From Carallia brachiata (taxonomy: Eukaryota > Streptophyta > Magnoliopsida > Malpighiales > Rhizophoraceae), in the NCBI GenBank assembly GCA_021464245.1, contig JADCRB010000071.1, forward strand, positions 5,161,681 through 5,225,680: 64,000 nucleotides of DNA, given 5' to 3'. A program made the translations under genes and the position numbers. This document shows positions 30,608 through 41,856 of this stretch, in pieces. Each line of letters starts with the position of its first letter. The first letter of the stretch is position 1. The notes beneath the pieces were generated by a model, which was not told the DNA's origin, did no database searches, and saw only the letters and a list, made by a program, of their open reading frames with translations.

Positions 30608-32764
30608 TCAAGCCTTCTTGTTAGCCTCAAAAACATACTTTATGATTGATTCCTTGATTGGTAACAGGTCAGGGAACTCTTTCTTCAACTTTGTAGCATC
30701 CAGCTCGTTGTTACTCCTTGGAGCTACAATGACCTTGGCCTGTTCTTCCAGATCGAAATTGACCCATTGGAATGCAGGGTCAATGTAATCCCTGTACAAT
30801 TCTAAAATCTCATTGTGACTTATGACTCCTGGATTTGTGAAGTTCCATAGTCCTCTGCAACGTCGTTTTGCCATTTCAATTGAGATTGGTAGGAGCTCAT
30901 CTAGCACTGTCATGCTGTTGGGTATGTTTACAACCTTATTGTAACGAGTGATCTTTGTGATAAAGTTTCTCGGATTGCTGAGATCAGATGATATTGGCAT
31001 TCGGACTCTCAGAGTGCAGACATTCTCATATTGTGTTAGGAGTTCCTCCACCTGCACATTTACCACATTTACAGAAAATGTTTCACTGCATGTATTCAGT
31101 CATATAACAGTTCCAATTACCCTCTAGTCATTACCACTATAATTTTATTCTAGAAATCGAACTTTAAAAATTTGATTCCTAAGGTCAGTGATAACATGGA
31201 AATTGAAAGGGGAATTCATATTTTATTACCATGGCCTTCGTTTTAGAGTAGTAAGAGCCAGTGAAGTTGGGCTTATCCTCCTCCTTAAATCCATTGCCTG
31301 ATCCTTCTGGATGCTCTTTATCATATTCAAATATGCAGCCAGTTGCAAAATTTATCATCAGGAGATTATGTTCCCTGCAAACATCTGCCAAAGTCAAGTT
31401 CCTACCACATTGGTCCTGATTGTTTCTACCTTGTGCGATTCGCACCAATCAACATTAGGCCTTCCAGTGACCCCAGCAGCATTAAAAACATAAGTTGGGT
31501 TCACTCTACTTATGTCTTCCATGATTGTCTTCCTATCCTGCAGTCTTCCTTTGCCATATTCAAATGCAATACCCTGATCTGTGCAAAGCTTGCCCAGTAA
31601 TCCACCGATCCAGCCAGTCCTTCCATATATTAAGAACTTCAGACCGGAACTCCCTCTACTTTTGCTTTGTTTTACATGACTTGTGACTCCGTCCTGCAAG
31701 AGCCACGCATCATCATGGGGATGACTTATCACTGCTATGCCTGGGTGTGGGTCAAGTGCAGCAGATACATCACCCCACCAATCAGGATTTTTGGTGTACC
31801 ACTCCATTGTCAGCCTTAGCCCTGTGTCCCAAGGAGTCTTTTCCTGCCACCCGAGCTTCTTGAGCTTTTGATCATCCAAGAAGTATCTTTGATCATTGAA
31901 AGGTCTGTCTTGGACAAAGCTTATAGCTTGCTCGGCGTCCACTCCTAATAGCTTGCAGATATCCTCAGCGACATCTAAAACTCGTCTTTCCTTCTTAGTA
32001 CCAATATTATACACATGCCCAATCGTACCTTTATGAAGAATCACATCAAAGGCCTCTGCAACGTCCTCACAGTATAAATAGCTTCTCACATTTGATCCAT
32101 TGCCATGGATTGGCAACTTTTGACCTTTCATTGCAAGGAGAATGAACTTGGGGATAAGCTTTTCTGGGTATTGGTTAGGACCATACACATTATTGCCTCT
32201 AGTAGTAATTATAGGAAGGCCATAAGATCGATGATAAGCCATGACCAACATTTCAGCCCCAGCCTTTGTGGCAGAATAAGGATTTGTAGGGAGGAGCTGT
32301 GACGCCTCAGGATTTCCAATATCAGTCTCCATATCAGTTTCCCCATAAACCTCGTCCGTGCTAACGTGAATGAATCTCCTAATCTTCTGAGTGACCTTGC
32401 AGGCCTCAAGAAGCACATGAGTACCATACACATTGTTAGTGGTGAACTCAAAGGAGTTTCCGAACGAATTATCCACATGGGTTTGTGCAGCAAAATGCAT
32501 AATCGTGTCAATATCCTCCGCTAGCAAGAGATGGTTTACGAGATCCGCACAAGCAATATCACCTCTTACGAATTTGAAGTTCGGGGAGGAGCGACATGGG
32601 GTCAGGTTTTTGAGGCTGGAACAGTAGTCCAGCTTGTCAAGGGCCACAATTTTGTAGTCAGGATAGTTTGTAATCAGCCTATGAGTCACATGAGAGGCTA
32701 TAAAACCGGCCGCTCCGGTTATCAGGATCGATCTCGGGGTACATGGAGCCGAATCTGAAGACAT
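30608..32764 (-). CDS. RHM: UDP-L-rhamnose synthase (RHM-like), two coding exons, with a one-base frameshift
   Basis: RHM enzymes convert UDP-glucose to UDP-L-rhamnose in the cytosol, supplying cell-wall pectin and flavonoid glycosylation. The N-terminal half is the 4,6-dehydratase and the C-terminal half the 3,5-epimerase/4-reductase. Coding exons are 32764-31230 and 31051-30608, with the intron falling between 'KTKAM' and 'VEELL'. The dehydratase domain is complete: GAAGFIAS at 17-24, STDEVYGE near 135-142, and Y163xxxK167. The second nucleotide-binding motif GRTGWIGG is at 381-388. After 'TNVVGT' (residue 456) the frame hits TGA at 31394-31396. The family sequence resumes in the next frame as 'LTLADVCREHN', which includes a second YSKTK. 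Exon 1 is 1535 bases, one short of the 1536 needed. The rest of the gene is undamaged, so this is a very recent mutation or an assembly error. An intact protein would be about 659 residues, close to known RHMs (about 670). Confidence 0.93.
31394..31398 (-). other. frameshift site in RHM
   Basis: The minus strand reads GGA ACT TGA CTT, where the family needs Gly-Thr-Leu-Thr-Leu-Ala. One base (T or C) is missing next to the ACTT string. No GT-AG intron could account for it. Confidence 0.85.
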
Positions 32765-32769
32765 AATTG

Positions 32770-33086
32770 CTGTTTTTCACTTTTTTTTTGTTCTCAGTCA
32801 ATAGGAAAAATCATAAACAGAATGCTCCAGGGCTAATGGCCACCACTATAGACTTCCAATATTACAACAGATCATTCTTTTTCCCCGCACTCACGCACTC
32901 ACCCTACACCCGCACATAAAAGGCTGTATTAGTGAACAACAAAAAACAAAAATTTTATTTGCGGAAAAAACAAAATTAACGAAAACAAAAAAGAATAAAT
33001 AATTGAATCAAACTACAATATCTTATAATGAAGAACAAAAATTAAAAAAAAAAAAAGGAACAATGAGAATCATAGTCACAACTTAC
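32770..33086 (-). other. probable 5' UTR intron of RHM
   Basis: Reading on the minus strand, a CACCT|GTAAGT donor at 33086 and an AACAG|CAATT acceptor at 32770 would join a pyrimidine-rich leader (about 33200-33087) to CAATTATG. The donor is close to consensus and the acceptor sits five bases before the ATG, as in many plant leader introns. Inferred from splice signals only. Confidence 0.55.
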
Positions 33087-33240
33087 AGGTGGGTGTAGAA
33101 ATTAATCCGAGAAAGTGTGATCATGAGGAAGGCAAAAGTGAGAAAGTTTAGGCTTTGGACAGAGAGAAACAGAAGAAGAGGAAGAGGAGAGAACGTAGGT
33201 TGTTTAGAGATACATATCCATCAGCCTTCAGCATAGGATA
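33087..33240 (-). promoter_or_regulatory. CT-rich leader / core promoter region of RHM
   Basis: On the minus strand, 'CTCTCCTCTTCCTCTTCTTC' (about 33196-33170) is a Y-patch-like pyrimidine tract of the kind found around plant transcription starts. It lies just upstream of the proposed leader donor site. Confidence 0.4.
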
Positions 33241-33949
33241 CGTGTTAAGCATTTATTTTCTTTCGGAACTAGTCGTTAGACACTATCGCGGCATCACCTC
33301 CTTAAATTTGGGTGGTTGACTAATATTAAAAAAAAAATAATAATTTTGAAAAGAGACGTGAAGTTATGAAAATAAAAAATATTACTTGTAAGGTATGACT
33401 TACAAAGCAATGAGTTTTTTAATGGGTTAAAAAAAATTCTCGAAAAATAAAAGGAGTTTGTCAAAAAAATTATTTGAATTATTTTACACGATTAAATAGC
33501 CTAATCTATAAAATCCTTCAAGATTTTTCAATAGGGAAATATGATTGGTCTTGATCTTGATGATTTATTGTAAAATAGTAAAATTAATAGAGACTAGAAA
33601 AACAAGCATAAATAATAGGGGATCCATAGAGAGTTTTATTATTATTGCATTATTATTATTATCTTCATTTTCAGAAGCTCCTGAGACTATAAGAGATTCA
33701 AATTACTCGGATTTGAGTTTTGTATATGAAAAAAACAGTATTAGAAGAGCTGCCATCTACAAAGGTCTGACAGATACTCAAACAAGATTAGTTGGAGTTT
33801 AATATAATTTTTAAATACTAAAGTCTCGCACTAAAAAAGGAGATCTAGATTACTTCTGATAATTAGATTTAGAAAGACATTTTCTTTATATGGGAAGTCT
33901 TTTCTTGTTTTGGCAACGAGGCTCCTACAATAGTAAAGAGAGGCTAATG
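33241..33949. other. intergenic region upstream of RHM
   Basis: AT-rich, with no supported gene. It should include distal promoter sequence of RHM. Confidence 0.45.
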
Positions 33950-34915
33950 TAAGGATGATAATTTTACATGTATCTATTAGAAATTACTCGTACCACCCCA
34001 GTGAGTACGAAGTCAAGTGTCGTTGACTAAGAAACAGGGATCTCTCTCTCGTTCCCGTATTTTTTAGTGGGTATGGGGATGAGTATCCCTATCCCAATAT
34101 CCTCCCCATTTATTTTTTTTTAATTTAAATTTTTTTATTTTTCTTATTTTTTATCAACCTCTTTTTTATTTTTTTCGTTGCAGAATTTGCTTTGTTTCTG
34201 TAATTTATTTCCCTAGCCATTTGAATAACTCGATTTTCTTGTACTCCACATGAGCTAGCAAAAACTTTTGGAAGTTTTACATTGCAAGCCTATCACTCGC
34301 GTTTGTATTTGATTTTGATCACATTAAATACAACACACGATTACTCTCTCTGTGCTTCGCATGTGATTGACAATTGAAACTTTGTATTTTTGTGACTTAC
34401 AATCTCTCTCATGAACCTTCACAATTGGTATTAATCAAATATGTGGCTCGTGATTTTATTAAGGCAACCCCATTTAGTATTTAGGCTATGAGGCTGAGAT
34501 ATTTGCACTGACAATTACGCAAATCTAATTGCTTCAACTTAAGAACTGCAAATCCATTAATGGGAGATGCAAAAACATGGAGTAACACAAAGCAGAATAA
34601 GAATGGCAGGGTATAAATTGTGTCTGTACTTCAAAAACATAGGATATAATCAGTGTATGTGCTTCAAATACCTGGAGAGGGCACAATGAACTTGATTTGC
34701 AATTTTTTTGTTCCTACTTTCATTTGGGCTTTTTTATTCTATGTGGACGGGTACGGGGCAGAAATGTCAATACCTGTTCTCTGACGGGGATGAGAACGGA
34801 GATTAAAATTTCATACCCGTCGGAGACAGGAACGAGGACAGGGATAATGTTAATAAATGCATTAGAGGAACAGGGGAGTCATCCCTGTCGTCGACCTTTC
34901 CCATTGTCACTCCTA
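33950..34915 (-). mobile_element. hAT-type MITE, relative of 16685-17789 in opposite orientation
   Basis: The right end reads TAGGAGTGACAATGGG in reverse complement, matching TAGGATTGGCAATGGG at 16685. The left end, TAAGGATGATAATTTTA, matches the reverse complement of the other end. The subterminal block 'GGGTATGAAATTTTAATC' is shared almost exactly (16779 on the plus strand; about 34830 on the minus strand). The flanking 8-mers GGCTAATG and AGCAGGTG agree at only 5 positions, so the duplication has decayed. No transposase. Confidence 0.7.
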
Positions 34916-36121
34916 AGCAGGTGATGTGATTGAAATTTAGAGCTTGTTAACAAGTGGTTTAAGGACATGATCTGCATAATTAGAAAGCTATATACTTGAA
35001 TGTGCACTAAAAGATAAGGGCTTGAGTATTATATTATTTTTCGACTCAAGTTGAAAATGATCTGAAATTAAACAATTTAAAATTTTTAAGTTAGATTGAT
35101 TCGATAAAGTTTTTCGAAAGTACAAAATAAGCAAGAAAAGATCATTTTCTAGTGGCTACTAAGTTTATAACTTGATCTGAGGTTCCAATATCTTATTTCA
35201 TTATTAGTTACATCACTTATCTCACTCTAATTAGAAAAAAAAAAAAAAAAAGGGGATCCTCTGTAAATTAATTTATTAGTTATTTTTTCAATGGAAAATA
35301 AATTGATAGATTGGCATTTGTTTGTTTAAAATCCAACAAACCTTTAAACAAAATAGTTTACTATGGGTAAGCATTAAGTTTCATCCAATAAAAATTTTTT
35401 ACTTAATAATTTATGATTTTTTTTTTTGGCTACATATGAGCAAAGAAATTAAGAAAAACTAACTCCTAATATGAACAATTCTAGCTTTATCACCCTCTAG
35501 GAGGAGAAGTGAGCCCACAGGAGATTGTTGGAGAAAAATTTCACCTCTACTACAAGATTAGTCAAATTCGTGCAAGTATTTCCTTCCTTTAAAACATGAT
35601 GTAATTTAAGAAAGTTAGCATCATGAACTTGTTTTACGTTTCATCAAAAAAAAAAAAAAAACTTGATTTACGCGTTGCAAAATTTTATTATGGCAACAAA
35701 TAATAAGTATTCAATAATTGGTATTGCACTAAGTAGACAGTTGGAAGTTAATGCTTCTAATTGACAGATTTGAAGTTGATTCCCATTTATTTTTCTCATT
35801 AGTCCCCTTCTTTATGATGATAAACCACCTTTTACAAAAAAGGAATGTAAAGAAGTCCTTAAGCTCAACATATTCCTAATTTCTTTTTGACTAGGGGGAG
35901 CCTTTTGCTTGTTATGGCAAAATGAGGCTCCTTTAGGTAGGTCAAAAATCGATTTATAACTTGTTATAATTCCTTTTTTTTTTTTTTTTTGGTTACAAAA
36001 GAAGTGGAAAATTCAAGAAATAAAAATAAAGTTACTAGTATTCCAACACAGAACTAAGAAACCTCTAACGGATGTCCTAATTAGTTGTTATAAGCACGAG
36101 ACCATTAATTCATTTTATTAG
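34916..36121. other. AT-rich intergenic sequence
   Basis: No gene is supported. There are several A/T homopolymers. A 'gttatggcaaaatgaggctcct' segment (about 35911-35932) resembles 'gttttggcaacgaggctcct' at about 33908, suggesting another small dispersed repeat. Confidence 0.45.
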
Positions 36122-36138
36122 TAACTTTCCTCAATGTC

Positions 36139-36992
36139 TTTTTTTTTTTTTTTTTTTTTGAGCCACGGCAAAGAAAATTTCATTGCAACAAAGTAAACAA
36201 TAAACAATTAGGCCTAAATGGTATCCCTATATGCAAAGGCCCGAAGAGCCCAAACAAACCCAAGCCCAAAAGGATAAAACCAGCAAAGGTACTGCCAAGC
36301 TTGACAAAAACCGAGCTCAAAACCTCACAAGCCCAGGGCAAAGCAACCATATCACTTCTCACAGTCCCCCCCCACCGAGAGGGGTAGGCACCGGCACAAA
36401 ACTGGTGATGAGAGCAACAACGCCACAATAAGCCGCTGGACGCCAGAACAGCTACACAAGTCAACAACCTCTAACAGAAACCTCCCACAGGTTGCCATGA
36501 ACCAACAGGAAGGAAGTCGGAGAGAACCAAGCCATAACACATCCAAGCCGAAGTTCCATCCCCCAAGCCAAAGGATTCTCAGAGCCGATGAACCACCACA
36601 CCCCATCTGTACATAGCCTGATTCGTAACCCAAAGGAAATGATCCCCTTCTTCCCTACCACCACCACGCTGTCGTTGGAGCAAGAAACTAGAGGAGGCAG
36701 GGGAGGCCGAAAACCTAGCGGCAAGACCAACCAGAGAGAAGCCTACGAACAAGACATCAACCAACATGCAACGACTAAAGCCAAACCAAAGGCAACAACC
36801 AGAACTTGGCACAACAAAACGAAAGCCCATGAATCAGAGTACAACGGTTACAAAACGGACCGACAAGAAAGCTCACAAAGGAGCAAAACACTAAGCCCAA
36901 CTACTGGCAACGGAACAAAACCACAAAAGTAACTGGAGCTCTCAGTGCCCAGTAGCATGAAATAGCGCACGATAGCCCCAATTGGATCTAAC
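36139..36992 (-). mobile_element. poly(A)-tailed non-LTR-type insertion, non-autonomous
   Basis: It is flanked by 17-mers TAACTTTCCTCAATGTC (36122-36138) and TAACTTTTCTTAATGTC (36993-37009), 15 of 17 identical. The left end is a long T-run (36139-36159), which is the poly(A) tail of a minus-oriented insertion. The body is GC-rich with no reverse transcriptase that I recognise, although several frames are open on both strands by composition. A long target duplication plus a poly(A) tail indicates target-primed retroposition, either a truncated LINE or a SINE-like/LARD-like unit. It resembles the 16422-18300 insertion in composition. Confidence 0.72.
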
Positions 36993-37009
36993 TAACTTTT
37001 CTTAATGTC

Positions 37010-37360
37010 ACAAAAGGGTAGATTCCATGCCTTGTATGGCTTAAGCTGGAAAGGCAATTCGAGTGGAATATCATGTACTTGATCGATATTTATAATTGAA
37101 AAAAAAAAAAAAAAACCCAACTCAATGTTGGCCTTGCAATCTTCACTTTGAGTAATCATGTATAAGAAGCCAATAAGCCTAGTGGCTATTGATTTGTTAT
37201 GGCCTAATAAGTAGGATGAAAGACAGTCTTTCTTGAAACGGCAAATTAGCAAGGCAACAACTACGAAGTTATAAGCAAACCCCAAATGGTCGTTTCCAGT
37301 TTTAACAATTTGTTGTTTGACTCATCTAAGAACTTGTTGGAAATTTGGCGGACACAGACA
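37010..37360. other. intergenic sequence
   Basis: No supported gene. Contains an A-run at about 37100-37115. Confidence 0.4.
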
Positions 37361-37368
37361 TACGTGAG

Positions 37369-40300
37369 TAGCACTGCAAATGAGCCAAGCAAAGCTTTAT
37401 CTTGTTCATGATTGGTTTAGTAGAAATCTATTTGAACTTGAGCTCAACTCGAGATCGTTTCGAGGTTTAATTTTGAGGCTCAAGCTCGGCTCAAGAAAAT
37501 TTTATTGCGCTCAACCTTAGTTCAATCTCAAATCGTTTAAAGATCGTTTAAATGTATTGTTTAAAACTCGACTCGATACGAAGTTCGGCTTGATTAAATT
37601 TGAACAATATTTTACATCACATGTAAAACAGCAATTAATACATAATACCTATCAAACACATACAAGTCTAACCCACACGAGTGTGTTAGCTAATACAAGT
37701 TCAAAATAAGTTTAAAGAATCATGGATCCAAATAAGTGAGAATAAAAAAAGTTTCCAACAAAATACAAGTCATATTTCAACTTGCTCAAAATGTTATCTT
37801 TTTCTTCAATTTGTTCCTCATCCTTAGTTGTTATTATCTTTTCTACAAAGACATCAAAATTCTAGACCTTAACCTGCAATTGGAGTAAAAGACAATATAT
37901 GTTAGTCATATAAATTATAAGTATAATAAATTTCTTTCTATAAATTGTATGATAATGAGGAGAGTAAACCAAAGAATCAAATTAATTACCTTGTAGCAAC
38001 ATTCATCCCTCATGGCGATAATATTTCCTTAGTTTCCTCCACAATCTGTCCATTTTGATATTAAAATAGTTTATTATACATCATACTCTATGATATGATA
38101 CTGATATAGACGAATAAAGAGACACAAGTGACATAATCGAGACAAACATAGTAACTTACTTTATATTTACATTTTCATAATATCAAAGAAAATACAAAAT
38201 GCTTTTCTATTAAGCTGAAATTTACCTTGCCTTTCCTTTTGATTCTGGAGAAACTGTGAAACCAGTCCCCTCCACAGAGTAGTACTTGAACTGTGTCTAT
38301 TGCCAAAGAGGCTCTGTAAGGATCAATCACCCTACCACCGGCAATAAATGCTGATACAAAAGCAACAGTAGTGATAAGAATGGATAATATATTACCAACC
38401 ACCAATGACAACATCTTGAACTTCAGCTGATATGCCTCCTACCATTCGAACACATTGAATAAAGAGGTTACTTCTGAATCACATAGATAGACTCCTTCCC
38501 TCGAATACATATCCAAATCTGACTTTGCAAGGTTTACAATATCAATATTCTTGATAAAAGCATAAAAAATTGATCTCCCATTTGTAATGCATTTACCTTG
38601 CCACCACTAATGGATTTTCTAGCACTAGACTTAAAAGCCCCACCATTAACTAGCTGCTCATTAGTGTTGATTGTGTGAGCTTCAAAGCACTCATTATAAA
38701 GCTCACATAAGGCATCATGTACAACACCAATTTGTTTACTAACTTATGCTTCTGGATACATTATAGGAAAGCAAACTGCAATGAATTTCATCTTATTCCT
38801 TAGATCTAAAGCAATAGCAATGGAGATCAATAAATTGCTATCATTCCAATACTTATCAAATGTTTATGTCATCGTTCTGGCCATTCTTTTGAGAAATTCA
38901 CACTCACTTGTAACCTTTTCATCTAACAACTCTTTCACTTTACAAAGTTCTAAAAAGAATAAGTTTCAAGTGGTATATTGAGATTCAAAAATTACTTGAG
39001 TGATATCATTAAAAAGACTAAGAAAACAACATAACTCTTCAACTTTCTCCAAATTTTCTTCACTTGGCATGGTGTAATAAGATGGATCCTTTTGTTGATG
39101 CCAATGAAACACATCTGTGAATTCTAAAGCAGCAACTAGCATGACATATGTTACGTTCCAGCCGATGCGCACATTTAAATTACTTTATTTGAAGGCAATT
39201 TGAATTGCTTGGTACATTCACTAAACATTTTAAGGCGTTGCTCTGATTTATCTAAGTGCTTTGCACTGTCACGCACATAAAAAATGATATACTCAAGTTT
39301 AAACAATCCATCTTGCACCAAGATATTCAGGACATGTGCACAACATTGTACATGGAATAATCGACCACCATGAGGCAACTTGTTATGCGATGAGAAACTA
39401 TCTTTCAACAACCTCACAATTGTAGCATTATATGTTGCATTATCTACAGTGATGCTGAAAACCTTTTTCTCAATCGTCCACTCAACCAAACGACTATGAA
39501 TTGCATCATCAACAACGATTCCTATATGTGGAGAAGGATAATCACAAAACTTGAGGATTCTCTTTTGTAAAGCCCAATCACGATCCACAAAATGACCAAT
39601 AAAACCATGTTGTGAATCTTTTGACATGATTTTCATATATCAATTGTCAAATTAACTTTACCAAGATCACTGAACAAAGCCTTCACATTTTTCTTCTCAA
39701 GATTTTAAGTTGTAACACAATCATTCTTCACTATTGTTCGAGGGATCTACTGGAAAAGAGGATTGGATATTAACAAGTTCAACAACTCATACTCCACAAA
39801 GTTGAATGGTAGCTCATGCACCATGATCATATAAGAAGTGATCTCCTTAATCTTTGCTTGGTTGTACTTGAAGTTTTGAACTGGTGTAACAGTTTCAGCA
39901 GTCTTTGGATCAATGGCGAGACTTTTTTGTCCCTTTTCAAGGGGTTTGGCATACGAGTAGTTTAGGATGTGTCTGTTCAATGTTATTGTTGTACCATTTT
40001 TATTGATAGCAAGCTAGCTCTTACAATTGATGTAATCGGTCTTTTTTGTCCTATCTTTCAATGTGACTTCTTTGAAGGTATTCTAACACTTGGAGGTCTT
40101 TTTTCCTTTTCCTTTTTTCAAAAGGATTCTCTTTTTCAGCTTCATTTTTTTCTTCTACAGTCACAAGGTTTGCATCTTGTCGGACAACTTCTTGGGTTAT
40201 TCCTTCTTCACCGGTTGTATTGTAAATAGTCATGGTTGATTAATCCTATAAAAATGAAGGTTTCAATGAAGAAATAAAATGATATGGTCATAGGCTTTAA

Positions 40301-41484
40301 TAACCCAAATAGAGTCACTTTTAATAATAATAAAAAAGAGAAATAAAAAAATAGCAAATCAATTGTCAATTTATTCTTGAAATAGAAATAAATAATTTTC
40401 ATTTGATAGCATTCATATGCACACGAGCACACATATAAGTGTTTACCAATAAAAGAATGTGGTCTCACTATTTTAAAGTAATATTCCATAAGGTTTACAC
40501 TTTGCAACCGATAGTTCCCATGTATCAAAGGCTTTAATAATTATAAATAAGATAGATACAAAAATTATCAGCTCAAAAAGAAAATGAAAGAAAAAAAAAT
40601 TTAATAAAAAAAGAGAGAAAAAAGGGGACCCATGAGTTCAAAGACCAACAAAAGTAAGCCTTTCAAATGAAGGCAGCTTAGTTTTTTTTCACCTCAAATT
40701 TAAAGATTATACAAACAGAAACCAAAATCAATTTTTTGTTCAGTTTTCTTCAAGGATATGTTGGTTAACATACAATTTGGAAAGGAGAAAAATATGAACC
40801 CTCAGTGTGAGCCTTCACTTTATTGAGTTGGAAAAGAGAGTGTGGAAAACAGGTAGGGAAACCAATAAACGAACAAAAACAAAATACTGAACAGAGAAAA
40901 TTCTAGGAAACAGAGAGAAAGTGGGACAGTCCCCTTAAGATTTGAGCGAGTGATCAGAGAAGCACACCATATCACACTATCAGAAGAGCCATAAGAGACG
41001 AGATAATGTTTTTGCTTTTTTCCTTTTGGGTTTGCAAACTAAACCTAGAGCTGGAAAAGCTAAAAAGTAAATAAACGACCACAAAATAAAGATAAGGGAA
41101 AGAGATAAAATCTAGAACTTTTTTTTCCTTTTTTTTGTTACTGTGGCACACTAGCCAAAATTTTTTTTAACAACAAATCTAGACTTTTTGTTATTTATAC
41201 AAATTACAATATAACATATTCAACGAGCTTTATGTGATCCTTTAAACAAGCTTTTAATGACACATCAAATAAGCTCTAAATGAGCTTCGAAACAAATTTT
41301 AAACAAGCTGTTCACAAGTTTAAACGAGTTGAGCTTGCCTCTGTTCAAGTTTAGCTTGTTAAATAATCAACCTTGAGAATGAGGCTTGAGCTTGTTTGAT
41401 TAAGCAAATAAATAAGTTCGAACGAGTTTCAACTGAGCTGAGTCATCAAACTTTTAATGAACGTTTCATTCGTTTGCAGCCCTA
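37369..41484 (-). mobile_element. hAT DNA transposon with TIRs, target duplication and degenerate transposase
   Basis: Terminal inverted repeats are TAGCACTGCAAATGA (left) and TAGGGCTGCAAACGA (right, reverse complement), 12 of 15 identical. The flanking 8-mers are TACGTGAG (37361-37368) and CACGTGAG (41485-41492), 7 of 8 identical. Both subterminal regions (about 37430-37590 and 41220-41460) are filled with AGCTC/GAGCT/AAGCTT-type motifs and 'ctcgaactcg'-like repeats, typical of hAT ends. A broken transposase gene lies inside on the minus strand. Total length is about 4.1 kb. Confidence 0.9.
38175..40233 (-). pseudogene. hAT transposase pseudogene (BED finger / RICESLEEPER type)
   Basis: Read from 40233 leftwards: an N-terminal start (MTIYNTTGEE), a decayed BED-finger region (about 40050-39950, ending 'LNRHILNYSYAKP' in a broken frame), the central region at 39980-39747, and the catalytic region at 39636-39175 ('HVQCCAHVLNILVQDGL', 'FSITVDNATYNATIV'). 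Then comes 39172-38966, and finally the C-terminal hATC dimerisation domain at 38414-38175 ('ESAF'-like segment changed to 'VSAF', then 'AGGRVIDPYRASLAIDTVQV'). Frameshifts and stops separate the blocks, so it is inactive, though the hATC block is well preserved. Confidence 0.85.
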
Positions 41485-41492
41485 CACGTGAG

Positions 41493-41639
41493 CTCAAGCC
41501 TAATAAGGGAAAGGAATGTTGGGAACGAGAAATAAATTGGGTCGTGACACCACTACTTATCCAAAATCTTAAGACATTGAGTTGTGGGTTATTGGCCTTT
41601 ATAAACTACTCTATCCCTCCTTATATCATTGTGAGAAGC
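41493..41639. other. sequence between the hAT element and the copia LTR
   Basis: Short spacer containing 'TTTATAAACTACTC' and 'TGTTGGGAACGAG'. It might be part of an LTR, but this could not be settled. Confidence 0.35.
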
Positions 41640-41856
41640 TATAAGAAAAACCTTTTTGTCATATATTTTATTGATCTAGTAGGCTTTACATATATACAAA
41701 TATCTTAGGATAGAAAATAGGAAACTAAATATGTTGCCAGCACAATCTACTAATTGACAGCACACTAATTGACTAATTAACAGCTCACTAATTGACTAAT
41801 TTACAGCACAAGACAACACAGCAATGATGGCACAATTCTAGGGATATGATCACACA
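41640..41856 (-). repeat. probable 3' LTR of the minus-strand copia element
   Basis: On the minus strand, a purine tract (AAAAGGAAAGA) is followed by TGTGTGATCATATCCC, the expected PPT-LTR junction. The LTR contains about two and a half tandem units of an 'ACTAATTGAC...CAGC' repeat (about 41748-41808). The distal boundary near 41640 is an estimate (CA end). No matching 5' LTR was found to the right. Confidence 0.55.

Noticed and set aside
31394..31448. Intron as the explanation of the RHM break
   Set aside because: The family sequence continues immediately on both sides with no missing or extra residues and no GT-AG pair. Only a one-base shift is needed.
32105..32758. Open frames on the plus strand and in other minus frames across RHM
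   Set aside because: Shadows of the long RHM exon, whose own frame carries all dehydratase motifs.
36588..36932. 114-codon frame on the plus strand and overlapping minus-strand frames
   Set aside because: They all lie inside an A-tailed, GC-rich insertion with flanking duplications. Several frames are open on both strands because of composition, and no domain is recognisable.
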